DNA of 64,000 nucleotides. It comes from Acidilutibacter cellobiosedens. Lineage in GTDB: Bacteria > Bacillota > Clostridia > Tissierellales > Acidilutibacteraceae. Positions 10,176-20,110 of the stretch are shown here, one piece after another (position 1 is the stretch's first letter; every line of letters starts with the position of its first letter). A model generated the notes under the pieces. The model made no database searches. It was not told the DNA's origin and was given only the letters and a program-made list of their open reading frames with translations. Location: NCBI RefSeq assembly GCF_004103715.1, contig NZ_CP035282.1, forward strand, positions 1,788,673-1,852,672, given 5' to 3'. The translations under genes and the position numbers were made by a program.

Positions 10176-10199
10176 TTTTTGTTATAAATATGTTATAAT
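10172..10199 (+). promoter_or_regulatory. Probable sigma-A promoter for rimP-nusA operon
   Basis: TTGATT (10172-10177), a 16-base spacer and TATAAT (10194-10199). It overlaps the polC stop and precedes the structured rimP leader. Confidence 0.6.
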
Positions 10200-10227
10200 A
10201 TTATTGACAACAAGAGGAAGTATATTT

Positions 10228-10251
10228 AAAGAGTGGGAAAACCCACTCTTT
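10228..10251 (+). terminator. Leader hairpin before rimP
   Basis: AAAGAGTGGG and CCCACTCTTT form a perfect 10-bp stem with an AAAA loop, followed by GATTTATTTT. It resembles an intrinsic terminator inside the 5' leader. It may end polC transcripts or attenuate the nusA operon, which is known to be autoregulated in other bacteria. Confidence 0.7.
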
Positions 10252-10292
10252 GATTTATTTTAAAAGGCGGATAGAGAAATGGAGGTGATACT

Positions 10293-10757
10293 TTGAATAA
10301 AAAATCCATAATAAAGATGGTGGAGGAAATTTCAAATCCGGTTTTACGCGAAAATAACATAGAACTTGTAGATATAGAATTTGTAAAGGAGAATTCAAAT
10401 TATTTTTTGAGAATTTATATAGATAAGTCCAGCGGTATTACTGTTGATGATTGTCAGAAGGTGAGTGAGTATATAGGCAAAAAACTTGATGAAGTTGATC
10501 CCATTAATGTAAGTTATTATCTTGAGGTTTCATCTCCAGGGCTGGACAGACCTTTAAAGAGAGAAAGGGATTTAGAGAGAAGTCTCGGCAAAGATGTTGA
10601 TGTGAGTTTATATAAGGCCTTGCAGGGAAAGAAAAAGTTTTCTGGGGAATTAGTAAGTTTTAATGAAGATATCATAAAAATTACAGATAATGATATAGGT
10701 GAAATGGAAATACCAAGAAATAATATATCAAAAATAAAGCTGGCAATAAAATTTTAA
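10293..10757 (+). CDS. rimP: Ribosome maturation factor RimP
   Basis: Assists late 30S subunit assembly. The 154-residue length is usual. The N-terminal half includes the family segments ELVDIEFVKEN and LRIYIDKSSGITVDDCQKVS. The motif YYLEVSSPGLDRPLK is at about residues 74-88, followed by an Sm-like C-terminal domain. It starts at TTG 10293 after GGAGGTGA. It is the first gene of the rimP-nusA-ylxR-infB-rbfA operon. Confidence 0.96.
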   Translation: MNKKSIIKMVEEISNPVLRENNIELVDIEFVKENSNYFLRIYIDKSSGITVDDCQKVSEYIGKKLDEVDPINVSYYLEVSSPGLDRPLKRERDLERSLGKDVDVSLYKALQGKKKFSGELVSFNEDIIKITDNDIGEMEIPRNNISKIKLAIKF

Positions 10758-10771
10758 GGAGGTTAAGTTAA

Positions 10772-11821
10772 ATGAATGCCGAATTCATAGAGGCGCTTGA
10801 AGAAATTGAAAAGGAAAAAGGCATTTCAAAGGATGTAATATTTGATGCGCTTGAAGCAGCTCTCGTTTCAGGATACAAAAAGAATTTTGGTTCATCTCAG
10901 AATGTTGAAGTTAATATAGACAGAGAGATGGGAACTGTCAAAGTTTTTGCTAAAAAGACAGTTAAAGAAGTAGTTGAGGATTCTTTTTTAGATATAAGTT
11001 TGGATGAGGCCAAAAGAATTGATGATAAGTATCAAATCGGCGATATTATTATGATAGAAGTTACGCCGAAAAATTTTGGCAGAATAGCCGCACAAACAGC
11101 AAAACAGGTAGTAATGCAAAAAATTAAAGAAGCGGAAAGAGAAGTAGTATTTAATGAATTTGCCGGCAGGGAGAATGAAATAGTAACGGGGCTGATTCAA
11201 AGGATAAGTAAAAATATTATATACGTTGATCTTGGAAAGACGGAAGGGGTTCTTCCACCTTCGGAGCAGATAGAGGGAGAGACTTATAATCAGGGAGATC
11301 GATTAAAGTTATATATCCTTGAGGTTAAAAAAACCACTAAAGGCCCTCAAATAATACTTTCCAGATCTCATCCGGGTCTTGTAAGGAGATTGTTTGAACT
11401 GGAAGTTCCGGAAATACATGATGGAATAGTTGATATTTATGGAATTTCCCGTGAAGCAGGATCAAGGACTAAGATAGCTGTTTTTTCTAAGGATCCCGAC
11501 GTAGATCCTGTGGGAGCTTGCGTAGGTTTTAAGGGAAGCAGGGTAAAAGCTATAGTAAATGAGTTAAACGGAGAAAAAATAGATATAATTATATGGAGTA
11601 AAAATGTTGGAGAATTTATTTCAAACAGTTTAAGCCCTTCAAAAGTTTTGAAAGTGGAAGTAAATGAAAAAGAAAAATCTGCATTAGTAATAGTGCCCGA
11701 CTATCAGCTTTCTTTAGCTATAGGGAAGGAAGGACAAAATGCGAGACTTGCGGCTAAATTGACTAATTGGAAGATAGACATAAAGAGTGAGAAACAGTAT
11801 GAGGAAGGGAAAAAAGAATAG
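10772..11821 (+). CDS. nusA: Transcription termination/antitermination factor NusA
   Basis: Binds RNA polymerase and modulates pausing, termination and antitermination. The 349 residues are the short Gram-positive form. It has an N-terminal polymerase-binding domain (1-125), an S1 domain (about 130-200, VTGLIQRISKNIIYVDLG), and two KH domains including VGACVGFKGSRVKAI and LSLAIGKEGQNARLAAKLT. The ATG at 10772 follows AAGGAGG. No C-terminal acidic repeats are present, as expected for Firmicutes. Confidence 0.97.
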   Translation: MNAEFIEALEEIEKEKGISKDVIFDALEAALVSGYKKNFGSSQNVEVNIDREMGTVKVFAKKTVKEVVEDSFLDISLDEAKRIDDKYQIGDIIMIEVTPKNFGRIAAQTAKQVVMQKIKEAEREVVFNEFAGRENEIVTGLIQRISKNIIYVDLGKTEGVLPPSEQIEGETYNQGDRLKLYILEVKKTTKGPQIILSRSHPGLVRRLFELEVPEIHDGIVDIYGISREAGSRTKIAVFSKDPDVDPVGACVGFKGSRVKAIVNELNGEKIDIIIWSKNVGEFISNSLSPSKVLKVEVNEKEKSALVIVPDYQLSLAIGKEGQNARLAAKLTNWKIDIKSEKQYEEGKKE

Positions 11822-11834
11822 GAGGGTAGTTAAC

Positions 11835-12113
11835 TTGAAAAAAAGAAAAATTCCCCTGAGAAGGTGCGTAAGTTGTGGTGAAAGTAAGCCGAAAAAAGAG
11901 CTTATAAGATTAGTTAGGAATACAAATGATGAAATTGAAATCGATATGACAGGAAAAGTTAATGGAAGAGGAGCATATGTCTGCAGAAAAACGGAATGTA
12001 TTGAATTGGCAGGTAAAAGTAAAAAGCTTTCAAAATCTTTGGAAAAAGAAGTGCCGGAAGAAATATTTCAAGAACTTTTTAACTTAGCCCAGACCAATAA
12101 GGAAGAAGAGTGA
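11835..12113 (+). CDS. ylxR: YlxR family RNA-binding protein (RnpM)
   Basis: Small nucleic-acid-binding protein of the nusA-infB operon. The Bacillus homologue is reported to bind RNase P RNA and has been renamed RnpM. The 92-residue product opens with RRCVSCGESKPKKELIRLVR and has the family core GRGAYVC near residue 50. I chose TTG 11835, placed after GGAGGGTAG, because the longer frame would begin inside nusA without a ribosome site. The partner gene ylxQ (L7Ae-like), usual before infB, is absent. Confidence 0.92.
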   Translation: MKKRKIPLRRCVSCGESKPKKELIRLVRNTNDEIEIDMTGKVNGRGAYVCRKTECIELAGKSKKLSKSLEKEVPEEIFQELFNLAQTNKEEE

Positions 12114-12147
12114 AAATCACTTGTAAATTTACATTGGGGGTGTATAT

Positions 12148-14220
12148 ATGACAAAGATTAGAATTTATGAATTGGCAAAAGAACTCAATATACCAACTAA
12201 AGATCTTATGGATAAGATCTTAGAGTTAAAAATTCCCGCAAATAGTCACATGAGTACAATAGACGAGGAAGAGGCAGAGTTAATCAAGGAAATTATAGAA
12301 GAGGAAAGTGACAACAAAGTTAAAGATAAAATTTTTGAAGATTCTCCTGAAGTTCATAAAAATGATAAAATTAAAAATAAGGAAAAAGAAATAAAAGAAT
12401 CAAAAAAAGTAAAAAAAGAGGAAGCTGAAGAGAAGGAAGTTAAAGAAGTTAAAGAAGTTAAAGAAGAAAAAACCATACAAATTTATGATAATATAATAAT
12501 AAAGGATTTTGCAGAGAAAATGGAAGTTTCTCCTAGCCAAGTAATTACTAAACTAATAGGATTGGGAGTAATGGCTAACTTAAACCAACCTATTGATATT
12601 AACTCGGCTGTAATCGTAGGAAAGGAATTTGGATTTAATGTAGAGAGTATGAAAGAATCAGAAGAAAAAATGGACGAAGAAAGATTGGATTTTGAAGATT
12701 CTCCCGAAGATCTTCAGTGGAGACCACCGGTCGTTACGGTAATGGGTCATGTAGATCATGGCAAGACTTCTTTACTGGATGTTATAAGAAAAACTCATGT
12801 GACAAAACAGGAGGCAGGAGGAATTACCCAACATATAGGAGCTTCCACAGTTACTATTAATAAAAAGAAGATTGTATTTTTGGATACTCCCGGACATGAA
12901 GCTTTTACGGCTATGAGAGCAAGAGGTGCTCAGATTACTGATATTGCTGTTTTAGTAGTAGCGGCGGATGATGGGGTTATGCCTCAGACGATTGAAGCAA
13001 TAAATCATGCCAAGGCGGCGGGTATTCCTATTATTGTAGCAATAAATAAGATTGATAAGCCTTCCGCAAACATAGAAAGAATTAAGCAGGAATTAGTAGA
13101 ACAAGGATTGGTTCCCGAAGATTGGGGAGGAGATACAATATGTGTCCCTGTTTCGGCTTTGAAGAAGAAAGGAATAAACGATCTTTTGGAGATGATACTT
13201 CTTGTAGCTGAAATGCAGGAACTTAAAGCAAATCCCGACAGAAAAGCCGTTGGAGCCATAATTGAGGGAGAACTGGATAAGGGAAAGGGACCTTTAGCTA
13301 CCGTATTAGTTCAGAAGGGTACTTTGAAAGTAGGAGATGTAGTAGTGGCTGGTTCTGCTTATGGGAGAGTTCGCGCTATGTTTGACGATGTAGGTAAAAG
13401 GGTGAAAAAAGCTACTCCATCTATTCCCGTAGTTATATTGGGGTTATCTGAGGTACCTGAGGCAGGAGAACATTTATATGTAGTAGATGATGAAAAGAAA
13501 GCAAGATTGTATTCAGAAAAGAAAAAGGATAAATTTAGAGAAATACAGCTTAATGCCAACCAGAAAGTTTCGCTGGATGATCTTTTTGAGAAGATCCAAA
13601 TGGGCGAAGTAAAAGAATTAAATGTAGTAATAAAGGCTGATGTGAAGGGATCTATAGAAGCGGTTAAGCAGTCTTTAACAAAATTAAGTGTTGATGAGGT
13701 AAGGCTTAATGTAATTCATGACGGAGTTGGAGGAATTACAGATAGTGATGTTATGCTTGCATCGGCTTCCAATGCCATTTTAATAGGATTTAATGTAAGG
13801 CCTACCCTTTCGGCAATTGATTTGGCCAAAAGAGAAAAAGTGGATTTAAGAACTTACAGGGTTATATATGATGCTATTGAAGATATTAAATCCGCTATAA
13901 ATGGTATGTTGGAACCTACTATAAAAGAGGAGGTAATCGGAAGATCCGAAATAAGAGCTGTATTTAAAGTATCAGGGGTAGGAAATATTGCAGGTATTTA
14001 TGTTCTTCAAGGAAAGATCACGAGAAATTGCAAAGTACGACTTATAAGAAATGACGTAGTAATATTTGAAGGAGATGTATCATCTCTTAAGAGATTTAAA
14101 GATGATGTAAAGGAAATTTCATTCGGATATGAAGGTGGTCTTGGATTGGAGAATTTTAATGATATTAAAGAGGGAGATATAGTTGAATCATATATCTTAA
14201 AAGAAATACGTAAAGAATAA
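12148..14220 (+). CDS. infB: Translation initiation factor IF-2
   Basis: GTPase that delivers initiator tRNA to the ribosome. The 690-residue protein has an IF2_N domain (1-50), then a Lys/Glu-rich linker with a VKE triplet repeat at about residues 97-107, and a second IF2_N domain (about 111-160). The G domain carries [17 protein letters not shown] and NKIDKP. Domains II to IV follow. The ATG at 12148 follows GGGGGTG. The N-terminal linker is short compared with Proteobacteria, as usual for Clostridia. Confidence 0.98.
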   Translation: MTKIRIYELAKELNIPTKDLMDKILELKIPANSHMSTIDEEEAELIKEIIEEESDNKVKDKIFEDSPEVHKNDKIKNKEKEIKESKKVKKEEAEEKEVKEVKEVKEEKTIQIYDNIIIKDFAEKMEVSPSQVITKLIGLGVMANLNQPIDINSAVIVGKEFGFNVESMKESEEKMDEERLDFEDSPEDLQWRPPVVTVMGHVDHGKTSLLDVIRKTHVTKQEAGGITQHIGASTVTINKKKIVFLDTPGHEAFTAMRARGAQITDIAVLVVAADDGVMPQTIEAINHAKAAGIPIIVAINKIDKPSANIERIKQELVEQGLVPEDWGGDTICVPVSALKKKGINDLLEMILLVAEMQELKANPDRKAVGAIIEGELDKGKGPLATVLVQKGTLKVGDVVVAGSAYGRVRAMFDDVGKRVKKATPSIPVVILGLSEVPEAGEHLYVVDDEKKARLYSEKKKDKFREIQLNANQKVSLDDLFEKIQMGEVKELNVVIKADVKGSIEAVKQSLTKLSVDEVRLNVIHDGVGGITDSDVMLASASNAILIGFNVRPTLSAIDLAKREKVDLRTYRVIYDAIEDIKSAINGMLEPTIKEEVIGRSEIRAVFKVSGVGNIAGIYVLQGKITRNCKVRLIRNDVVIFEGDVSSLKRFKDDVKEISFGYEGGLGLENFNDIKEGDIVESYILKEIRKE

Positions 14221-14235
14221 GGGGTGCATCCTATT

Positions 14236-14613
14236 ATGAAGGATAAAAGAGTTAATAGAATTTCCGAAGAGGTAAAAAGAGTGGTTTCAGATTTGTTGAT
14301 AAATCATTTGAAGGATCCCAGAATAAATAAGATGACAAGTATAACTCATGTGGAAGTAACGAGGGACTTAAGATATGCTAAGATATACATCAGTGTTTAT
14401 GGAAACAAGGAAGAAAAAGAAAATACTATTGAGGGATTAAGAAATGCTAAGGGATTTATCAGAAAGGAAATAGGAGAACAGATAGATCTTAGATATGTTC
14501 CGGAACCCATATTTTATTTAGACGAATCTATTGAAAGAGGATTATATATGTCTCATTTAATAGATACGGTTACTAAGGAAGATAATTTTAAGAAAGGAAA
14601 TAAAAATGAATGA
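14236..14613 (+). CDS. rbfA: Ribosome-binding factor A
   Basis: Single KH-like domain protein needed for 16S rRNA 5'-end maturation and cold growth. The 125-residue product begins KDKRVNRISEEVKRVVSDLL and contains the family core HLKDPRI and ARIYIS-like AKIYISVYG. I use the ATG at 14236, nine bases after GGGGTG, instead of an upstream GTG that overlaps this ribosome site. Its end overlaps nrnA by eight bases. Confidence 0.95.
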   Translation: MKDKRVNRISEEVKRVVSDLLINHLKDPRINKMTSITHVEVTRDLRYAKIYISVYGNKEEKENTIEGLRNAKGFIRKEIGEQIDLRYVPEPIFYLDESIERGLYMSHLIDTVTKEDNFKKGNKNE

Positions 14614-15586
14614 TGAATTGAATTCCCTTATGGATAAGGCAATAGAGATTATAAAGAATTCTAATAACATATATATGGCTTCTCACGTAGACCCGGATGG
14701 AGATAACATAGGTTCTTTATTATCTATGAAATTATCGCTGAAAAAAATAGGCAAAAATGTAAATATAATAAAAGTGGATAATATACCTGGGGATTTTAAA
14801 TTTCTACCCTCTGTAGATTCGATAACTGATCAACCTTTTGATAAAAATGTTGATTTGTTTATCGCGTTGGATTCAGGAGATATGGAAAGGCTTGGAGTAG
14901 CCAAAGATTTTGCTCTTTGTGCAAATAATATTATAAATATAGATCATCATAAAACCAATACAAAGTTCGGAAATATAAATATTATTGATTCAAAGGTTAG
15001 TTCTACAGGAGAATTAGTGTATTTGCTTTTGAAAAGAATGAAAATTGATATTGATGAGGATATAGCTACTTGCATTTATACTGCTATAAGCTCAGATACA
15101 GGCAGTTTTATGTACGATAGTACTTCATCAAAAACTCATTTAATAGCTGCGGAACTTTTGAATACAGGAATGAACATGAATAAGGTGGTCATTAATTTAT
15201 ACCAGAATAGAAGTCTTGAAAAAACAAAATTATTTATTGCAGCATTAAATAAATTGGAATTTTTCCAAGAAGGAAAGATCGGCATTGTATCTATTACTCA
15301 GGAAATGCTGAAAAAATCCAATGCCAAAATGGAAGATTCGGAGGGAATAGTTTCTTTTTTAAGAGATACCGAAGGAGTAGAAGTAGCGGTAATTATGAAA
15401 GAAATAAAGGAAGATGAAATTAAAGTGAGTATGAGATCTAAGGAATATGTAGACGTATCGAAAATATGTCTCTTGTTTAGCGGAGGCGGACATAAGAGAG
15501 CAGCCGGATGTACAATATATGATTCTTTAGAAAGGTCAAAAAGTATGATTTTAAATGAAATATATAAAAGCATAGAGGAAAAATAG
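14606..15586 (+). CDS. nrnA: NrnA-type bifunctional oligoribonuclease / pAp phosphatase
   Basis: Degrades nano-RNA and dephosphorylates 3'-phosphoadenosine-5'-phosphate. The 326-residue DHH/DHHA1 protein shows SHVDPDGDNIGS near 27-38, LDSGD near 90 and IDHHKTN near 112-118. The DHHA1 glycine motif GGGHKRAAG is near 299-307. It overlaps rbfA, and its stop is immediately followed by the truB start, which indicates tight coupling. Family members in Clostridia usually occupy this same slot. Confidence 0.95.
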   Translation: MNDELNSLMDKAIEIIKNSNNIYMASHVDPDGDNIGSLLSMKLSLKKIGKNVNIIKVDNIPGDFKFLPSVDSITDQPFDKNVDLFIALDSGDMERLGVAKDFALCANNIINIDHHKTNTKFGNINIIDSKVSSTGELVYLLLKRMKIDIDEDIATCIYTAISSDTGSFMYDSTSSKTHLIAAELLNTGMNMNKVVINLYQNRSLEKTKLFIAALNKLEFFQEGKIGIVSITQEMLKKSNAKMEDSEGIVSFLRDTEGVEVAVIMKEIKEDEIKVSMRSKEYVDVSKICLLFSGGGHKRAAGCTIYDSLERSKSMILNEIYKSIEEK

Positions 15587-16471
15587 ATGGATGGGATTAT
15601 AAACGTATTTAAACCTAAGGGCATTACTTCTTACGACGTGATAAGGATGATAAAGAAAATTTTAAATATCAAAAAAGTAGGGCATACAGGTACTTTAGAT
15701 CCTAATGCCGGCGGAGTATTGCCCGTATGTGTAGGAAATGCCACGCGTTTAAGTGAATATATTCTTAATTCAAAAAAGGAATATATCGGGGAATTGACTT
15801 TAGGGTATGAAACGGATACTCAGGATGGAGACGGAAAGGTAATTAAATATTCAGATAAAATTGTAGAAGAAGAAGAAATCAAAATGGCCTTTGAAGGCTT
15901 TAAAGGTGAAATTGAACAGGTTCCTCCCATGTATTCTGCAATTAAGCATAAGGGGAAAAAATTATATGAACTGGCGAGAGAAGGCATAAATGTTGAAAGA
16001 AGCCCAAGAAATGTAACTATATATGATATGAATATTATTGAAATCCATGAAAACAAAGTATTATTTAAAGCTTTGTGTTCAAGGGGGACTTACATCAGAA
16101 CTTTATGCAATGATATAGGAGTTAAATTAGGAACTTATGGATATATGTCATACTTGCTTAGAACAAAAGTAGGTAATTTCGTTATTGAAGACGGAATGAG
16201 CATAGAAGAATTAGAAAAAAAGGTTAAGAATAATAAATTTGAGGATTTTCTTATTCCAATGGATGAGGCCTTACAGGATTGGAATTTTGTGAATGTAAAT
16301 GATGAAGATTGTTTTAAACTGATGAACGGTTTGACTATAGATGTATTGGGGGATTTAAAGGAAGGATTGAATAGAGTATATTGTCGAGATAAGTTCTTGG
16401 GAATTGGAAATGTGAAAAGCCATAATAATGTTAATATGCTAAAAATGAAAAAAGTTTTATGTAAAAGGTGA
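15587..16471 (+). CDS. truB: tRNA pseudouridine(55) synthase
   Basis: Forms pseudouridine 55 in the T-loop of tRNAs. The 294-residue protein has the catalytic aspartate in GHTGTLDPNAGGVLPVCVG (about 32-50). It also has the supporting motifs YEATLxLG-like YIGELTLGYETDTQDGDG and RGTYIRTLCNDIG. A weak C-terminal region replaces the full PUA domain. It begins directly after the nrnA stop and sits four bases before ribF. Confidence 0.96.
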   Translation: MDGIINVFKPKGITSYDVIRMIKKILNIKKVGHTGTLDPNAGGVLPVCVGNATRLSEYILNSKKEYIGELTLGYETDTQDGDGKVIKYSDKIVEEEEIKMAFEGFKGEIEQVPPMYSAIKHKGKKLYELAREGINVERSPRNVTIYDMNIIEIHENKVLFKALCSRGTYIRTLCNDIGVKLGTYGYMSYLLRTKVGNFVIEDGMSIEELEKKVKNNKFEDFLIPMDEALQDWNFVNVNDEDCFKLMNGLTIDVLGDLKEGLNRVYCRDKFLGIGNVKSHNNVNMLKMKKVLCKR

Positions 16472-16475
16472 TTAT

Positions 16476-17387
16476 ATGAATATTATTGATCTAAAGAACA
16501 ATGCTAATAAGGAATCTGATTATGCAGTTGCCTTGGGAAACTTTGACGGATTACATATAGGACATAGTATTTTGATAAAGGACATGATAGATGAAGGAAA
16601 AAAAAGAGGATTGAAAAATTCCGTTCTTATTTTTAAAAATTATACCAAGTCAGTTGTATATAATAAGAATTCAGAAATGCTTACTTCCAATGAACAAAAA
16701 TTTATATTATTAGAAGATATGGGAATTGATACTATATATATGATGAATTTTGATAAAGATATGATGCATCTTTCTCCGGAGGATTTTGTTAAAAATATAT
16801 TAGTGGATAAAATGAGAATAAAACTTGTAGCTGTAGGGTTTAATTATAGTTTTGGATATAAGGCTCAAGGGAAAGGAGATCTCTTAGCTAAATTAGGAAA
16901 TAAATATAATTTTGATGTAAAAATACTTCCTCCCGTTTATAAAGATGGGCTGATTGTAAGCAGTACCCTTATAAAAGATTTAATAAGAGAAGGAAATATT
17001 TCAAAGGCGAATTCCTTTTTAGGAAGGCCTTTTTCGATGGCAGGAAAAGTTATTTATGGCAAGAGGAGAGGCAGTTCTTTAGGGTTTCCTACAGCCAATA
17101 TGGAGAGAAAAATTAACTTCGTCGTTCCTAAAAACGGAGTTTATGAGACATCAACGATTGTAGGAGACAAGGAATATAAAAGCCTAACTAATATCGGCAG
17201 CAATCCTACTTTTAATAATAACAATATTACAATTGAAACATATATATTAAATTTTAATGAGAATATATACGGAAAGGAAATTACCGTGAATTTTTTGAGA
17301 TATTTAAGGGAAGAAAAAAAATTCTCTACTAAAGAAGAACTGATTATTCAAATGCATAAGGATGTAAATATGGTCAAAAGCGATTAA
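16476..17387 (+). CDS. ribF: Bifunctional riboflavin kinase / FAD synthetase
   Basis: Converts riboflavin to FMN and then FAD. The 303-residue protein has an N-terminal adenylyltransferase domain with LGNFDGLHIGH (about 20-30) and VSSTLIKDLI. The C-terminal riboflavin kinase domain carries GRGSxLGFPTAN-like KRRGSSLGFPTANM and NIGSNPTF. The ATG at 16476 follows AAGGTGATT. It is the last gene before the rpsO leader. Confidence 0.96.
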   Translation: MNIIDLKNNANKESDYAVALGNFDGLHIGHSILIKDMIDEGKKRGLKNSVLIFKNYTKSVVYNKNSEMLTSNEQKFILLEDMGIDTIYMMNFDKDMMHLSPEDFVKNILVDKMRIKLVAVGFNYSFGYKAQGKGDLLAKLGNKYNFDVKILPPVYKDGLIVSSTLIKDLIREGNISKANSFLGRPFSMAGKVIYGKRRGSSLGFPTANMERKINFVVPKNGVYETSTIVGDKEYKSLTNIGSNPTFNNNNITIETYILNFNENIYGKEITVNFLRYLREEKKFSTKEELIIQMHKDVNMVKSD

Positions 17388-17439
17388 CCGTATTTACTTT
17401 TATATAAGTATATGTTAAAATTATCTTGATCTTAAAATA

Positions 17440-17486
17440 CCTTTGACTATGTAAATCGTATCCTCGACGTTTTACTTAGTTAAAGG
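17440..17486 (+). promoter_or_regulatory. Structured rpsO 5' leader (possible S15 autoregulatory element)
   Basis: A 16-bp stem with one U-U mismatch pairs 17440-17455 with 17471-17486 around a 15-base loop containing TCCTCGACG. It ends 15 bases before the rpsO ribosome site. S15 represses its own mRNA through leader structures in several bacteria. The role here is inferred from position and fold. Confidence 0.55.
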
Positions 17487-17518
17487 CGAAATTTATGTAT
17501 AAGAGGAGGTGGATTTAG

Positions 17519-17788
17519 ATGTCGATGAGTAAGGAACAGAAAAAACAAATTATTGATGAGTATAAATTACATGATTTGGATACCGGATCACCGGAAGTTC
17601 AAATTGCAATTCTTACAAATAGAATTAATTCTTTAAATGAGCATTTGAAATTGCACAAGAAAGACCATCACTCAAGAAGAGGATTGCTGAAAATGGTTGG
17701 GCAGAGAAGGGGATTACTTAATTATCTTCAAAAGACAGATATTGAAAGATATCGTAGTCTTATTGCAAAGTTGGGCATAAGAGGCTAA
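17519..17788 (+). CDS. rpsO: 30S ribosomal protein S15
   Basis: Primary 16S rRNA-binding protein of the 30S platform. The 89-residue length is standard. Landmarks are the [34 protein letters not shown] region (residues 22 onward), which carries the conserved H-D-HHSRRG rRNA-contact motif. The ATG at 17519 follows AGGAGGTGG. An alternative ATG lies two codons later. It is flanked by its own leader and a strong terminator, so it is probably transcribed as a short unit. Confidence 0.98.
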   Translation: MSMSKEQKKQIIDEYKLHDLDTGSPEVQIAILTNRINSLNEHLKLHKKDHHSRRGLLKMVGQRRGLLNYLQKTDIERYRSLIAKLGIRG

Positions 17789-17792
17789 ATTG

Positions 17793-17816
17793 GAGCGGGA
17801 GTTCTCCCGCTCTATT
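17793..17816 (+). terminator. Intrinsic terminator after rpsO
   Basis: GAGCGGGAG and CTCCCGCTC form a GC-rich 9-bp stem (17793-17812), followed by TATTAGTTTATT. Confidence 0.85.
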
Positions 17817-17832
17817 AGTTTATTATTAAAAT

Positions 17833-17863
17833 TTGACTTATATAATTATATAAGGGTTATAAT
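17833..17863 (+). promoter_or_regulatory. Possible sigma-A promoter for pnp
   Basis: TTGACT (17833-17838) and TATAAT (17858-17863) with a 19-base spacer, which is longer than ideal. It sits 32 bases before the pnp start. Confidence 0.45.
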
Positions 17864-17894
17864 ATTATTAAATATACAATAAAGGAGGTAGAAT

Positions 17895-20009
17895 ATGGAA
17901 AGAACTTTTGAATATGAGCTTGATAAAAGGAAACTAACAGTGAACATTGGCAAAGTTGCAGAGCAAGCTAACGGATCATGTTTGATTCGCTACGGTGATA
18001 CGGTTTTGCTGGTGACGGCATGTTCTTCAAAAGAGCCAAGGGAAGGGGTAGATTTCTTCCCATTAAGTGTAGACTATGAAGAAAAGTTGTATTCAGTAGG
18101 GAAAATACCCGGAGGATTTATCAAAAGAGAAGGTAAACCGAGTGAAAAGGCAATACTTACTTCGAGGCTTATCGATAGACCTATAAGACCACTTTTTCCT
18201 AAGGGATATAGAAATGATGTTCAGGTGATTGCTACGGTGTTAAGTGTTGATCAGGATTGCAGTCCTGATATTGTTGCTATGATAGGGTCTTCCGTAGCGT
18301 TAAGTATTTCAGATATACCTTTTCAAGGACCTACCGGTTCGGTAGCTGTAGGATTAATTGACGGAAAATTTATATTGAATCCTACAAGTGCTGAAAGAGA
18401 AAAGTCAGATCTCAGTTTAATTGTATCAGGTACCAAAGATGCGGTTATGATGGTAGAAGCGGGAGCCAATGAGGTGCCCGAAGATTTGATGCTGGAAGGA
18501 ATTCTTTTTGCTCATGAATATATCAAAGAAATCTGTAATTTCATTGAATCAATTCAAAAAGAAGTTGGAAAGGAAAAGCAAGAATATGAAGTATTCAAAC
18601 CCGATGAGTTAATTGAAAAAGAAGTAAAAGAATATGCAACAGACAAACTTAGAGAAGCAATTCACACAGTGGATAAGCAAGGAAGAGATGAAAATATCGA
18701 TAAATGTAAAGAAGAAGTGATGGAATATTTTTTAGAAAAATATCCTGAAAATGAAGAGGATATAGACGGTTCCTTGTATGATATTATAAAAGAAGAAGTA
18801 AGGAGCATGATTTTAAACGACGGTATCAGACCGGACAACAGAAAAGTTGATGAAATAAGGCCTATTACATGTGAAGTGGGAATACTTCCGAGAACTCATG
18901 GTTCAGGATTATTTACGAGAGGCCAAACTCAGGTTCTTACTATAACAACCCTTGGAGCTTCTGAGGATGTTCAGATAATCGACGGTCTCGGAAAAGAAGA
19001 ATCAAAACGATATATGCATCACTATAATTTTCCTCCTTATAGTACAGGAGAGACAAGAGTGATGAGAGGGCCCGGAAGGAGAGAAATAGGCCACGGTGCA
19101 TTGGCAGAAAGGGCATTAGAGCCGGTAATACCTTCAGAAGAGAATTTTCCTTATACCATCAGACTTGTTTCCGAAGTATTAAGTTCCAATGGTTCTACAT
19201 CTCAGGCAAGTGTGTGTGGAAGCACATTATCACTATTGGATGCCGGGGTTCCCATTAAAGCTCCTGTAGCAGGTGTAGCAATGGGGTTGATGAAGTCAGA
19301 AGATAAAGTAGTTATATTGACGGATATCCAAGGAATGGAAGATTTTCTTGGTGATATGGATTTTAAAGTAGCAGGAACCGAAAAAGGAATTACGGCTATT
19401 CAAATGGATATAAAGATAGCAGGAATAGGCAGGAATATTCTTAAAGAGGCACTGGAGAGAGCAAGAATAGGAAGATTATTTATACTCAATAAGATGAGAG
19501 AAGCAATAAGTTCTCCGAGGAAAGAATTATCTCCTTATGCTCCCAGAATATTTTCTATGAATGTAAATCCGGATAAGATAAGGGATATTATTGGTCCGGG
19601 GGGAAAGGTGATAAATAAGATAATTGATGAAACAGGAGTAAAAATAGATATAGACGAAAGCGGGAAAGTTGTAATTGCTGCTGAAAATATAGAAAATGGG
19701 AAGAAAGCAGTTAATTTAATTGAGAAAATAATAAAGGATGTAGAAGTTGGAGAAATATATCTGGGGAAGGTCACAAGAATAGTAAATTTCGGAGCTTTTG
19801 TAGAAATACTTAACGGGAAGGAAGGATTGGTTCATATATCGAATATAGCAAGAGAAAGGATAAACAAGGTAGAAGATGTACTGTCCGTTGGTGATGAAAT
19901 ACTTGTAAAAGTTATGGAAATAGATAATCAAGGTAGAATTAATTTATCGAGAAAAGCGGCTCTTCCTCCGGAAGATAAAGAAAGCGAAAAATCGAACGAT
20001 AAAAAGTAA
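17895..20009 (+). CDS. pnp: Polyribonucleotide nucleotidyltransferase (PNPase)
   Basis: Phosphorolytic 3'-5' exoribonuclease of mRNA decay. The 704-residue protein has two RNase PH-like domains separated by an all-helical linker. It then has a KH domain with [11 protein letters not shown] (about 570-580) and an S1 domain (about 625-695, [15 protein letters not shown]). The catalytic second PH core shows GxTQVL-like [13 protein letters not shown]. The ATG at 17895 follows AAAGGAGG. RNase Y is encoded at 35,292 in the same window. Confidence 0.98.
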   Translation: MERTFEYELDKRKLTVNIGKVAEQANGSCLIRYGDTVLLVTACSSKEPREGVDFFPLSVDYEEKLYSVGKIPGGFIKREGKPSEKAILTSRLIDRPIRPLFPKGYRNDVQVIATVLSVDQDCSPDIVAMIGSSVALSISDIPFQGPTGSVAVGLIDGKFILNPTSAEREKSDLSLIVSGTKDAVMMVEAGANEVPEDLMLEGILFAHEYIKEICNFIESIQKEVGKEKQEYEVFKPDELIEKEVKEYATDKLREAIHTVDKQGRDENIDKCKEEVMEYFLEKYPENEEDIDGSLYDIIKEEVRSMILNDGIRPDNRKVDEIRPITCEVGILPRTHGSGLFTRGQTQVLTITTLGASEDVQIIDGLGKEESKRYMHHYNFPPYSTGETRVMRGPGRREIGHGALAERALEPVIPSEENFPYTIRLVSEVLSSNGSTSQASVCGSTLSLLDAGVPIKAPVAGVAMGLMKSEDKVVILTDIQGMEDFLGDMDFKVAGTEKGITAIQMDIKIAGIGRNILKEALERARIGRLFILNKMREAISSPRKELSPYAPRIFSMNVNPDKIRDIIGPGGKVINKIIDETGVKIDIDESGKVVIAAENIENGKKAVNLIEKIIKDVEVGEIYLGKVTRIVNFGAFVEILNGKEGLVHISNIARERINKVEDVLSVGDEILVKVMEIDNQGRINLSRKAALPPEDKESEKSNDKK

Positions 20010-20014
20010 AATGG

Positions 20015-20047
20015 CATGAACCGAGAAGTGGTTCATGTTTTTTTATT
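20015..20047 (+). terminator. Intrinsic terminator after pnp
   Basis: CATGAACC (20015-20022) pairs with GGTTCATG (20030-20037), followed by TTTTTTTATTTTTT. Confidence 0.9.
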
Positions 20048-20110
20048 TTTTTAATATATATTTGTTCAACCTTCGGAATATAAATATATTAATATATGGA
20101 GGTGTTGAAC

